Source: Linepithema humile (lineage: Eukaryota; Arthropoda; Insecta; Hymenoptera; Formicidae). Taken from it: DNA of 64,000 nucleotides. The notes beneath the pieces are model-generated. The model did no database searches, was not told the DNA's origin, and saw only the letters and a program-made list of their open reading frames with translations. This document shows, in pieces, positions 12,586 to 25,200 of this stretch. The DNA lies in the NCBI RefSeq assembly GCF_040581485.1, contig NC_090131.1, forward strand, positions 2,852,001 to 2,916,000, written 5' to 3'. A program made the position numbers and the translations under genes. Within the stretch, counting starts at the first letter, position 1. Each line of letters starts with the position of its first letter.

Positions 12586-15500
12586 CCCCTTTGCTTGCGT
12601 CTTCTTCCCCTCGTCCTTCTGCTCTCGCCACTCGATCTTCCGTTCCATCTTTCTCTCGGTGTACACATATATATCGGTGGTATCTATCGGCGAAACAGAT
12701 CTGTGAGCTGTCGGTGGTATCCGGACAATATCTCAGTCGCTAGTGTACGTTAAAGTGAGAGAGAGAGAGAGAGAGAGAGATAGAGAGGAAGACGAAGAGT
12801 CGGGGAATTTCAGCAAGAGTGCGGCGGGAGAGAGGAAGCTGGAGCAAGAGAGTAACCCTGGCTGCAGTTGAGTGTAACCCTTCACCCACCGTGAACTAAT
12901 AACGTGCAGTTAAACACATTACTGCCTGCTCTCACGTCAGGTCCCTCATCTAATGATAACTCGCATCCCTCCCCCCCCCCCCCTTCCGCCGGTCCTTCTC
13001 GTTTACGAAGACAGCCCGGTCGCGGCGGTTTCTCTCTCCTTCCTCCTCTCTCCCTTCATCTTTTACCACTATCCATCATTCACGGGTTCATGCGCGCAAC
13101 ACGACCTTATACACTCCCGATCTCGCGCTTTTTCTTCTTCTTCTTCTTCAACCTTCGCGATTCACCGTCCTCCCGCGCCGGAATACGTCGACTGGTTCGA
13201 ACGTGTTTAGGGCTCGTGGTCCTTGGGTGCGTTTAATTAATACAGAACGACCGGATCGACTGGTCTTGTCTCGACGCCGCCTCTCTCACCCTTTCTTTTT
13301 CCCTCGGCCTTGCTTCTTCTCTCTTTTCGATCGCGAGAGATGTCTTCGCGTGACGCGATTGCTCTTGTTACGATTTTCATCATCATTTTCTTCGTCTTGA
13401 AACATTCCACCGTGTTTGCTATTCCGACTTTTATTTTGCGAACATAAAATTAAACGTTACAGCATTTAATATTCACAAGATCGAATAATTATCCTTTTTT
13501 TTTGTAGCAACATTAAACATATATTTAACCTTACATGTTAAACACTTTTTGTTTCCTGCAGATTTTTCAAGTGACAGCGGTCGATCAGGACACGGGAAAC
13601 AATGCGAGACTGAGCTATCGTCTCCAGGGCTCCACGGCCTTTCGCATTAGCCGCAACACCGGATGGATCTACCTGGCGCAAAATTTGGACCGCGAGACTC
13701 TCGATCGATACGCTCTGACAGTTTTCGCGACTGACAACGGCTCGCCCGCGGCGACCGCGAGCGCCTCTGTATTGGTGACAGTCCAGGACGACAATGACAA
13801 TGATCCGCGATTCGAGAAGGACTTCTATGGATTCGAGCTGCTCGAGAATCTTCCTTCGGGCACTTCGGTGGGCTCCGTGAGCGCCACCGATTCCGATCTC
13901 GGCAAGAACTCGCTGCTGAGATTTGCGGTGGTTCAGGCGAACAGCAGCTTTACCGTGGATCCCGACACAGGTAAGGAACTGTCTCTCTTGTTTCCCTATT
14001 TTTCATTCTTTCTCCCTTTGCACCCTTCAAACACCGAAGCTTCTTGTCGAAAAGATGCTCGAGTGTTTGCGAAAGCCAGACTCCGGGGCCTGGTTTCGAG
14101 GACCGAACGCGAATGCCCACGCAACTCGAAAAAACTCGCGGAGAAAAATATTGGCGAATCTTTTCCTCGAGTTCGCCGAGTTTCGATTGCGGGCCGTGCA
14201 ACTCAAGTTGCTTGCAAAGAGGCAATCCGAAATTTCGTCGAATGAACCCGGCGAGAATCGCATTATTCTCTGCTCCGGCCACCGGTCTTTCTCAGTCAAG
14301 TTAAATTCACACCGGAGTCACGAACCGGCGCTACTCGACAACCGTGAATAAGAGATGTACAAGGAGGAACATCCTGATTCGGCGGATGGACCCTTCGGTA
14401 CTTCTCGCGGGCCACGGTGACAGTGATCGATTCGCGGCGATTAACATTGTGGTTGTACGTTTGGAATCTTTCTCTTTGTTGCGGCTCTTCGCTTTGCGTT
14501 ATTATCGTGCTGCGACGCGGCGATACGCGGCCGCAGGAATGCGTCGTCACGAAACGGAAGCAATCACCTGCGAAATTCGCCGTGGTCGTCGCTAATTCCA
14601 TTCGCAACGAAATCTCGATCTCCGCGCGTCGTTTTTTTTTCAACTTACATTTCACTTCCGCTAGATATTTAATTTCGTGTATCAGCCTAGCGCTTAACCG
14701 ATCTCTCCGTTGTGTTTTCTTTTTTCTCCTCGACTCGCGCAAGCTTCTATTTTAACACTCGCGTTCTCGCAGCTAATGCCGCAACCACAGTTACTTCCCG
14801 TTTAAGACTGGTTCTTAGCCTGTTAAATAAAAATCGAACACGCCTTTGCTAGTTTCTTATTAATTCTCCGAGTCTAAATCGTCGGCATTCCGTTCTCTTC
14901 AAGTTGTCCCTCCGAGTTCCCTTCGAGACGATATGATGGAGAAACGAATGTGCTGCGAGGTCAACGAAAGATCGATTTAGGCGCGAGAAGTAGAAAGAGA
15001 GACGCGGAGAGTGGGAAAAAGAGAGACTATTAATTTTCTAAATGGCTCTCAGCCGTCAGCGCGTGTAATTTACGCGTTGCTCTTGCGTCAACCCGGCGAC
15101 CCTTAATGTTGCGTTATTGTTGAACGATTTCGTAACCGATAGAAGAGTTTCTCGTACTCACAAACATCGCCTCTCCGAAACTGTTTTGAAATTCTTAGTG
15201 AATATTCATCTTACTTTAAACTACCTTAATATAATTATCAGATAAACGAGATTTGCACGAGAATGCAGCTGCTAAATTTCGAATTTACGATATTACTCAA
15301 TCGCGATTCGCTAAATTATCAGCCGGAACAAGAAAAACGACGAGCGAGGATGGTTCCTTTCGGGATCTCCGTAGAGCTCATTTTAAGTTGCAGCAGTGTA
15401 CACGCTTCGTGGGTATTAAAATATAATCCGGTAAGAGTGGCGCTTTCGCTTGGTCGGCGTGTAACGAATCATCAGGAACCGGAGCCCGGGGCTCGTCACA

Positions 15501-16260
15501 CGCCGCGAAATGCACACGCATGCGATGCGCCTCGCGTATGCAATATGCGCGGGTTTGATTGGCATGCGACACGGGAGTATTTGTGTACACGCTCTCGGTT
15601 CGAGGCCTGGGCCTGAGATTTCTCTCTCTCTTTCTCTTCATTTCGTATCCGCCGGGCTGCCTGTTTGCAGAGGTGGGAGTCATCCCGAGTCATCCCGACT
15701 CTGCGCGGCTGGAGAGGCAGGTAGAAAAAAAGATGAGGGATAACGACGACGACGGGTGGGGGCGATCGCGCTGCCGGAAGTATCAGCTGTCTTGTCGTAC
15801 GAGTACTTCTATATTAATCCCCGCGCTGCACAGCGCGACTGCACATTGTCCGGTCAACGGACCGGCGGCGTGAGTGAGTTGAAATTTCGCTCGGCCATTG
15901 TCCTTCGATCGGCTCTAACCACCGATCTCCCATTGAGAAAACCCTCGAGCCCAGCGCCTCTTCCACACTCCTTCCGCGTAGGTCGCCGCCGTAATGCTCG
16001 CTTAATGGCGCTCTTTTCTCCATTCATCCAATTAAGGGGAGGCCTCGCGCGTCGGCTTACAAAGTCGAGAGATCGAACCGCCGTGATTTATGGAATGGCA
16101 CCGCCCTTGTCCGCGATGAGGCGCGATGAAAAGTACGGGAATATTCGATTGTCAGTGCGATCCAACCAGTTCCTAATATGTACCCGGATGATTACGGCTG
16201 CTAAAACGTTGACGTTCGATTCGACCAAGACGTTACTCTGATGTTCTCCAACGAACGTCG

Positions 16261-16292
<32 letters not shown>

Positions 16293-19200
16293 ATCGCATT
16301 CCACTTCTCTTCTGACGATCCGTGTTTTGCGCGGAATCTCACATCGTCTCGTACATTTCAATTCGTTACGATATGCGCGGTACGGTACAGCCGATTATTG
16401 CGACTTGAGGAATTTTCGTGACCTATCACCCGCGCCACTCACCTATCGATCGGATACCTGTTAGCGCGGCCACGTGCCATCTACGTGTGGCTCCGGGTGC
16501 CTCGTCTACGGAATATGATTATTTCAGGCATGCGGTAACACGTTGCGCAAAGTAACGTGTGATTACTTTTCTGGTGCGTCGACTTGTCGATCTGCGATCT
16601 GCAAAAAAAAAAAAAAAAACGCCTGATAATTCCACCTCGTATCGTTTAACACGTCCTACGTGTATCCGGTGTATGCCTCATCATGATGGATGACGATTAC
16701 GCTCAATTTATATTATAATTAAGTACATGATGTGTAAAAATAGCGCGATCGAATTGTAAAAAGAATATTATCGAGCGATATATATTTTCCGGACAGGGAC
16801 AGACACGCTAAGCGGCATTTCCCACAGCTTTTCTCTGCGTTGATAATTCGGTGCGCGGTTTTGCATCGACGATCAAATTAAAGATAAGATCGCGCGGCTA
16901 GTCGGTAACTCGCGTGCGCAGTTGCGAAGCCGCCAAGCAGGTTTCGAGACGCACCGATCCCAAGTCTCATTGATTCCCCCCCCCCCCCCCGTTCGTTGAA
17001 CGGCTGTTTGATTTTCGAGAGACCAGCGTGTTCCTATCTGTCGCGGCGCGGTGGCTCCGCCTTTACCTAGACATCGTATGTCGGATCGCGGCCGAATGGA
17101 TTTCCAAATATTGAAAGAGGCACGCGAAGACAAAAAGGTCCGCCTCTCCCTTTACGAGGATGACGGTGAGCGGTCGGAGCGCGCGCGCGCGCGGTCCCAC
17201 GGCTTACACGAGAAACGCATTAGCACGTGTCCTACGATATACTTCTTATTGTTCCGCGATGGTATCCGCCGATGCCGCGGCACCGGCGTCGGCCGGCGCG
17301 TTTGCATGTCCCCCATCGATCGTTTGTCTTGTGTCGAGAAGTAGTGCGACGTCGGAGCCGGCGAACGGGGCTGGTGAACGCCGGAACGATCTCGACTAGG
17401 TACGCCGAGAAGAATTCGTGGTGGCACGCCAGGCTCCGCCGCCTGGTATGTCGCACGAACATCGATACGAGTCGTCGTCGTCGTTTCGGCTCAGCCGTAC
17501 GAATTATTATCTTGATTCTTTCCCAGATTCTGGAAATAGTTGCCGAGCGGCTCGGCCGCACACTCGCTTAATTATCCATTAATGTGCCGATCGGTCGAAG
17601 TGGGGTCTCCCGCGTGTGACTTCACCCTTCCTCTCTTTCGCCCCGCCGAGCCTTCCACCGTCTCTTCTTCTTTTCTTATTCCCTTCGTCGTTCCTCTTCC
17701 TCTTCTTCGCGAGCGTGACTACTCTCTGCGATACATAATTACGGCGTAGCTCGTTACACGCGCGACTACGTATCCTCCTGGTACAATTATTATATGCGTG
17801 GAGGAGAGAGCGGAAACGAAAAACGAAACTCCCGGACGCGACGGGGGAATAAAAGTTGACTGCGCACGAACGGTTCTTGCGCGCGCGTATGAGCAACGAT
17901 TATCCAATTAACTGTTCTTGACGAAGGAAATTGATAAACTCGGTTTAGCCGTCCGCGATCGACGCGCGAGGGACGTTGGCCGGTCGAATGTGTTTAATTT
18001 TACATGCGAACGAGAGCGCGCGCGCTTTTATCTCGATTGGCCGCGAGAGCTTTAGAAATGGTTCGCATAAGATCCATCAGTGGATAGATTTAAGTATCCT
18101 CTCCAATATCGGGACGACGCTTTTTGTCCCGCTGTCATAAATACTCCCCGGCGTCTGCTAATAGACGCTGCTACGCGACCGAGCGCTGCGGTGAATTGCT
18201 AATGGATCGTTAATAATTCGTTATCTACCGACAGCGGAGCCGACGCTCGCGTCGCTCACGGGAGACGCAATGAAAATTAATTATTTCTCTGTCTCATTGT
18301 CCGATTACGCACAGGCGAGATCACCACGCGCGAGCCGCTCGATCGTGAAACGAAAGCCGTCCACGAGCTGGTGCTGGAGGCGCGGGATCAAGGAACGCCG
18401 TCGAGGGCCGCCAGGGTGCCGCTGAAAGTCACGGTGCTGGACGTGAACGACAACTCGCCCGAGATCGTCGATCCGCAAGGGAATATAGTCAGCGTGAGGG
18501 AAGAGCAGCCACCGGGAACGGAAATTGCCAGGGTGCGTGCATTAGACACGGACCTCGGTGAAAACGCTTCGGTGACTTACAGCATCTTGAAGGGTAAGAA
18601 TGCATCGTTAAGTTGAACGTCGGCGTAACGTTAGTTTAATTTCTTTCAGATATGTCTCGATTCGGTAGAGAGACAGCTATTCCGTTTTCGATTAGTTGCT
18701 GCGTGTGACTAATCGATTGAAACGCTGCCCGCCATAATTAAGGGAAACCGTGCCTTTGCCTCGGATATATATACGATTATCTCTCGCGAGTAAGAAAATA
18801 TCTAAATTATAATTAGTTGTGTGTGTACGCGCGCGACCAATAATTGCGCGGCTTCGTTACGAGCGCGCCGGCAGCGTTAAGAGTCGGGAATAATAGAGAA
18901 ATAGCGAGAAAGTACTTACGTGTCGGAGATTAGACGGCGGACTTGGTTTTTTACCGCTCGCTCCCGCCGCCCGTAAGACTTTTTGAGGGGGCTTTAATAA
19001 CCCAGCGGCAATTACAGAAACAATTATGCACGGTCTTAAAAGCGGTCGCGGGCCGTTTTTGCCGCGTGTAGCCTGCTAGAAATGCACCGCCTATGGCGCG
19101 CACGGTCCATTCCGCGGCAGAACCATTTTCAGTTCTCAGTCTGGATTTTCCCAATCACGTGTAGAGATGACCAGACGGAAAAAATGCCGATCGTGAGATT

Positions 19201-22200
19201 AAATCTTAACATTGCTTTGCTCGCGAGAGTACTGTTATATTATTGAGGATTGCGTCGATGTTCTCTCCGTGTCAAGTATTTCACTCCGTGCTATATCGCG
19301 ATGTTTATTTCGCACATACAATTCTACACGGAGTCAACGGCATGCGAAACAATTTTTTTCTTCACATCAAGATCTAAGATGTAACTTCGTCTATTTACCT
19401 GGTCGACAAAATTTCCAATCTCAAAATGCACTGATTCTTTTTCATTTTAGATCGTGATTCGGATGGCTACAACGTCTTCACCATCGATCCGATCACCGGC
19501 ATGATTAGGACCAAGATCGTGCTCGATCACGAAGAGCGCAACGTATACCGGGTGTCCGTAAAAGCGACCGATGCCGGTCATCCGCCGCGACACAGCGTTC
19601 GCGCGTTGCGAGTCGAAGTCCTGGCACTCGCGGATAACCGGCCGACCTTCACCAGCAGCAGTCTTACCTTTAACGTGAGTACTATTGACCTCGCCATCCG
19701 GTAGAATTCATTTACTCAGCGATTCATTGCTAACTTTCCTGTACGTTATCGGTTTAGAGTCTACGACTGTCTCTTTCGCAATTATTTATTAGAGCATTTA
19801 TGACCGCGCTGATATTCAGGCGACATTTTCCCCGCGTTTATGTGCGTTTCCTGCGAGTAGCTTGCAATTTACACAATATACAATTTACGGTCGAGTTCTA
19901 TTGAAAATTTTACGGGACATCGAAACTTTATCACGAGCGGTTTTCGATATAATAGTCACATTAAACTCAACATTAATCTCAAAATGTATATTTTATTCAT
20001 TTTTATGCTTTAGAATCTTATATTATGTCATTTGGTAGGCCTATCACTGCAATGTATTAAAATCTTGTATTTTAGAATTCTAAACCAATTCTTTATTTAA
20101 AATGTAAAATTTCAATACATCACAATTAGGAAAATATACATTCTATAGTTCTTATCTAACAAATGTTATGGTATATCATAAAAATGAATAAAATGTACAT
20201 TACTTAATATCAAAATCATATGTAAAAATTAATGTTTAAACAAAAGAACCTACGTCGTTTGGTTTCTTTTTTAAATGTAACAGACCACTAAATTACAAAA
20301 TTACGTCACAGATTTTTTTGCTAAAATAATTTATATGTTAAAAATAATTATTACAAGCATTGAAGTTTTTATTAATTTTTAAAGCAAATTTTTAATAAAA
20401 CAGTTATGTAATTAATAATAACATCTTTAAACGTCTAAAAATATTTAAAATAATAATCAAAATTAAATTACGTTGGGAATAATTAATAATTTATATAAGA
20501 ACAACAATATTCTACCTTTATATAATAAAATGACACTCTCTTATGATGAATTTATTTGATTTATATGATGATTTATTTATGATGATTGCATCGTGTATTA
20601 CATCAACATTTCTCGAAAAAACGCAATTTTAAAATTTAAACTGATATATTTTACCGACAATTAATGTATTATATTCGGAAACTTTTACAGAAGTTATAAT
20701 AAGAAATTTATATTATATAAAGTACAAAAAATAACGAAAATATATAAAAAGATTTTAAACATGCGTAAAAATATATAAAAAATTATGTAAAAATTAAATA
20801 TTTGAAATTAAATTATGGTATAAATTGTCGTTATTTTTCTCTTTACAGAGAAGTCAATGATTATTTCATTAAATCGTTTCAGTAAATAAAATTAAAAATA
20901 TTGTTTATAAATTTAAAACATAGTACATTATAAAATTTATAATTATAATTAAGAAATTAAAAAATGTAACTTTGTTTTCTGTAAAACGTAGATTTATAAT
21001 CATATTTATAATTTTATAAACATAAAACAATTAATTATACTGAAGAATTATCAGAACTATATATGCCACTTTACTTGTGTATATCTTTAGTAAATTAAAA
21101 TCGTTAAAATTAAGACTGCCATTATTGCTGGTTGTGATGCTACTTGGACGCCGTTACCATCATTCCCATTGTCAACTTCTGGATAAATCTATATAAACAA
21201 TAATTATACATAATAATTAATATAATGTAAAATTAATTATTCATAATAATATTAACAATAATATCAATAAAACTTACGGAATTTTCTTATTCAATTTAGT
21301 TAGCTTGCCAAATGATATTCATTCTTAATATAGTCATTTAAATGAGTTCTAATAGCAACAAATATGTATCAGTGACAAATATTACATTCTACTTCAAAAC
21401 CATCACTTTTGGTACAGTATTTCCATAGTCAACTCTGAAATGTAATTGTTTCTTAGAATGCGAGTGATTTTCTAAACTTTCAGATAAAATGTTTTCATCA
21501 CAATTTTAATGAGTTGAAATATTTAGAATATACCTTAATGATCCACGTAAACTTTGATATTTTTGTTCAAGACTAAAAATTTCTACATGCATTTTTTTAT
21601 ATATAAAACCTAAGGTGGACATTTTGTTACATAACAATCTTTCAGTGGTATAGACAGTCCGTTTGAAGTGATGAAACGCGTTCTGACGAACTGTGTCAAG
21701 TGTTTCAATTTGTATTTTTCAATTTGTCCGAATGTTTTATTTTTATATGAATATTCAGCTGGTAGGAAATAGTAAGAGAGAAATTCTTGTGACAAATATT
21801 ACACTCTATTACAAAATCATCTCTTTTTGTACAATATTTCCATGCCCAATTGCGAAGGATATGATTCTTTCGTTGTTTTTCAGAATGCGAACTCAAGTGA
21901 GATCTTACAGATTCAGATGTAGATCGAACATTTGCATTACAGATAATACATTGTGAATATAATTTGTTTGAATACTTGAAATACATCCATGGTAATTTTA
22001 TTAGTTTTTTCTCTTCTTCGTATTTCCAAATTTTTCTATGATGTCTTATAAAATGCATTCGGAAAGTATCAATCTTTATATACTCGTATTTTTTTTCGCA
22101 AAACATGCACTGCGCTTTAAAATTCGACAGTTTTACATAATATTTCCACAGATGCTTTTTAGTTACAAGAGTTAGTGACTTAGACGTTGTGTCCGTTTGA

Positions 22201-25200
22201 AGTGATGAAACGCATTCTGATGAACCAACTGTGTCGTGTGTTTCTTGTGTATTTTCCAATTTGTCCGAATGTTTCAGTTTTATGTGAACATTCAGATAAC
22301 TGTTAGCACAAAGAGATATATTCTTATTACAAATATTACACTCCACCACAAAATCATCTTTTTTTATCCAATATTTATATAACCAAGGACTAAGGACATG
22401 ATTCTTTCGTTGTTTTTCAGAATGTGAACTCAAGTGATTTTCTACAGATTCGGATGTAGACAGAACATTTGCATCACAAATAATACACTGTGAATGTGAT
22501 TTGTTTAAATACTTGAAATACATCCATGGCAATTTTATTAGTTTTCTCTCTTGTTCGTATATCAAAATTTTTCTATGACATCCTGCTGTATGTTGACGGA
22601 AACTTTTCAAGTCTAAATAATTATATTTGTTTTCACAAAACATGCACTGCGCTTTACAATCCGACAGTTTTATGTAATATTTCCATAAATTCTTTTTAGT
22701 TACAATAGTTAGTGACTCAGACGTTGTGTCCGTTCGAAGTGATGAAACGCATTCTGATGAACCAACTGTGTCGTGTGTTTCTTGCGTATTTTTCAATTTG
22801 TTCAAATGTTTCAGTTTTATGTGAGTATTGAGACTAGAATAAACAAAAAGATTTACATTCTTATTACAAATATTACACTCCACCACAAAATCATCTCTTC
22901 TTATCCAATATTTATATGACCAACTGCTAAGGACATGATTCTTTCGTTGTTTTTCCGAATGTGAACTCAAATGATTTTCCACAGATTCGGATGTAGACAG
23001 AACATTTGCGTCACAAATAATACACTGTAAATGTGATTTGTTTAAATACTTGAAATACATCCATGGCAATTTTATTAGTTTTCTCTCTTGTTCGTATATC
23101 AAAATTTTTCTATGACATTTTGCTGTATGGTCACGGAAATTTCCAAAGTCTAAATAATTATATATGTTTTCACAAAACATGCACTGTGCTTCACAATCCG
23201 ACAATTTTACGTAATATTTCCATAAATTCTTTTTAGTTACAATAGTTAGTGACTTAGACGTTGTGTCCGTTCGAAGTGATGAAACGCATTCTGATGAACC
23301 AACTGTGTCGTGTGTTTCTTGCGTATTTTCCAATTTGTTCGAATGTTTCAGTTTTATGTGACGATTTATCTTATCGGAAATTGTAAGAGCAAAGTTTTGG
23401 TGACAAATATTACACTCTATTGCAAAATCATCTCTTTTTGTACAATATTTCCATGGCCAATTGCGAAATGTATGATTCTCCCGTTGTTTTTCAGAATGTG
23501 AACTCAAGTGATTTTCTACAGATTCGAATGTAGATAGAACATTTGCATCACAGATAACGCATTGTGAATATGATTTGTTTAAATATTTGAAATACATCCA
23601 TGGACCTTTTATTACTGTTTTCTTTTCTTCGTATTTCCAAATTTTTATATGACATATTGCTATATGTCTTTTGAAGTTTCCATCTTTTGTATAAAAGTAT
23701 TTATTTTCGCAAAACTTGCACTGTGCTTCTAAATCCGATAGTTTTACATAATATTTCCACACGTGTTTTTTATATAAAATATTTAATGATGCAGACATTA
23801 TGTCCGTTTGAAGTGACTGAACGCGTATAACTGAATACGATAAAATAACAAGAACTGATATAAGAACCTTTCTGTCGAAAAGTATAATAGAGAACGAAAG
23901 AAGACGCATAATTATTTTCCACTTTAATGTAAATATTGATACGTCGGTCAAATCTAGCTAATAATTATCAAAACACGCGGTAACATCTCATGCCGAGTTT
24001 GTATAGTAATAACATCTCAGCGAAATAGACGTTACGTATCCTTTACACGAATATATAGTTTTGTAAGAAATGCACAAATAATTATCTATGTGTATTAAAT
24101 AAAATTACTTTCAAATTATGGTTATATCAGAGAAATTGATATGGCTATATCATGAAAAATGCGTATTTTTAATTAGTATCGCGAAAAAAAGGCAATAATG
24201 AAAATCTTCCATGTCTTTTTTAAGATAGGATATATTGAAATCTTATATTTTAAACAAGAAATGGTCTTGAATGTTAATCAACTGATATTGAAAAATTGAC
24301 TATTATAAGAAAATGTTTTAAGTTCTTACATAAATTTAATTATATAAATAAAATTAATTAATTTCTCTTATTGCTAATATTTGCAGATAATAAAACATAA
24401 ATTTAAAATTTTATTTTAATCAGTTGTGTATTTTCTTTTTGAGACTAAATTATGTTTTAGTAATTATTAAATAATGTTTACACAATTTATTTCAATTAAA
24501 TTATCTTGAAGGAAATTTAATGTTACAAAAAATAAAAAAACTGCTAATGAAAATTAAACAATATACGTTTAACATGTTTCTAGGTACGCGAGGATGCAAG
24601 TATCGGACATGCTATAGGATCAGTGTCGGGGGCGGGTCCTGCGGGTCGCATGGCCTTCACCTTGAACTCGCTAACGCCGATCAGCGAGTTTCCAGCTTTT
24701 GACGTCGATCGCAGCTCGGGCCAGCTGGTGGTCGCCCATTCCCTCGATCGCGAGAACGTGAGCGAATATCACCTGGAGATCCGTGCGTTGGATACGACTT
24801 CGATCGGGAATCCTCAAAGTATTGCTGTTTCGGTGAAGATCATCATAGAAGACGCCAATGACAATGCGCCGAACTGGCCGCAGGATCCGATAATCGTTCG
24901 AGTGTCCGAAAGAGCAGCCATTGGTTCGACGATTTACAATCTTACGGCTAGCGATCTGGACAGTGGCTTGAATGGCGAACTTAGATACGATCTCGTCGCC
25001 GAATTGCCATCAAAGGGCTATTTTGCTGTGGACTTCTTGACGGGCGCTTTGACGCTGGCTAAGCAACTGGATCGAGAGGAAAGGGCGGAGTATACTTTGA
25101 TTCTTAAAGCATCGGATCGCGCACCGCCGGGAGAGCAGTTGGCTTCCACAGTCACCGCGAGAATCATCGTCCTCGATCAGAATGACAACGATCCTGTTTT

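Larger units (their letters stand above)
11150..13561 (+). other. ds: ds intron, CpG- and simple-repeat-rich
   Basis: No gene is visible in this 2.4-kb intron. It holds a (CT)n tract at 12554-12582, a (GA)n tract at 12757-12780 and a run of 13 C at 12971-12983. The first two are complementary to each other. Confidence 0.75.
13971..18314 (+). other. ds: ds intron, no gene seen
   Basis: This 4.3-kb intron is CpG-rich with a (GA)n tract at 16261-16292, an A-run near 16602 and 15 C at 16976-16990. Open frames here overlap on both strands and show no domain, so I read them as chance products of GC-rich sequence. Confidence 0.75.
19675..24583 (+). other. ds: AT-rich ds intron hosting the BED-finger gene
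   Basis: Base composition changes sharply from the CpG-rich flanks to A/T-dominated sequence from about 19900 to 24580. The intron contains the minus-strand BED-finger array, its decayed outer units and a short inverted-repeat element at 19984-20200. The composition break suggests inserted or differently evolving DNA (inference). Confidence 0.7.

Noticed and set aside
13971..14245. Open frame continuing from ds exon c
   Set aside because: Cadherin similarity stops at the GTAAGG donor and the next exon joins in phase, so this is intron read-through.
23310..23501. Plus-strand open frames within the BED array
   Set aside because: Similar frames recur in the repeat copies as antisense shadows of the same units.
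23799..23951. N-terminal extension of the BED protein
   Set aside because: The outermost start is TTG, not ATG. The stretch before 23798 is hydrophobic and only partly related to the repeat linker, so I used the ATG next to the first finger.
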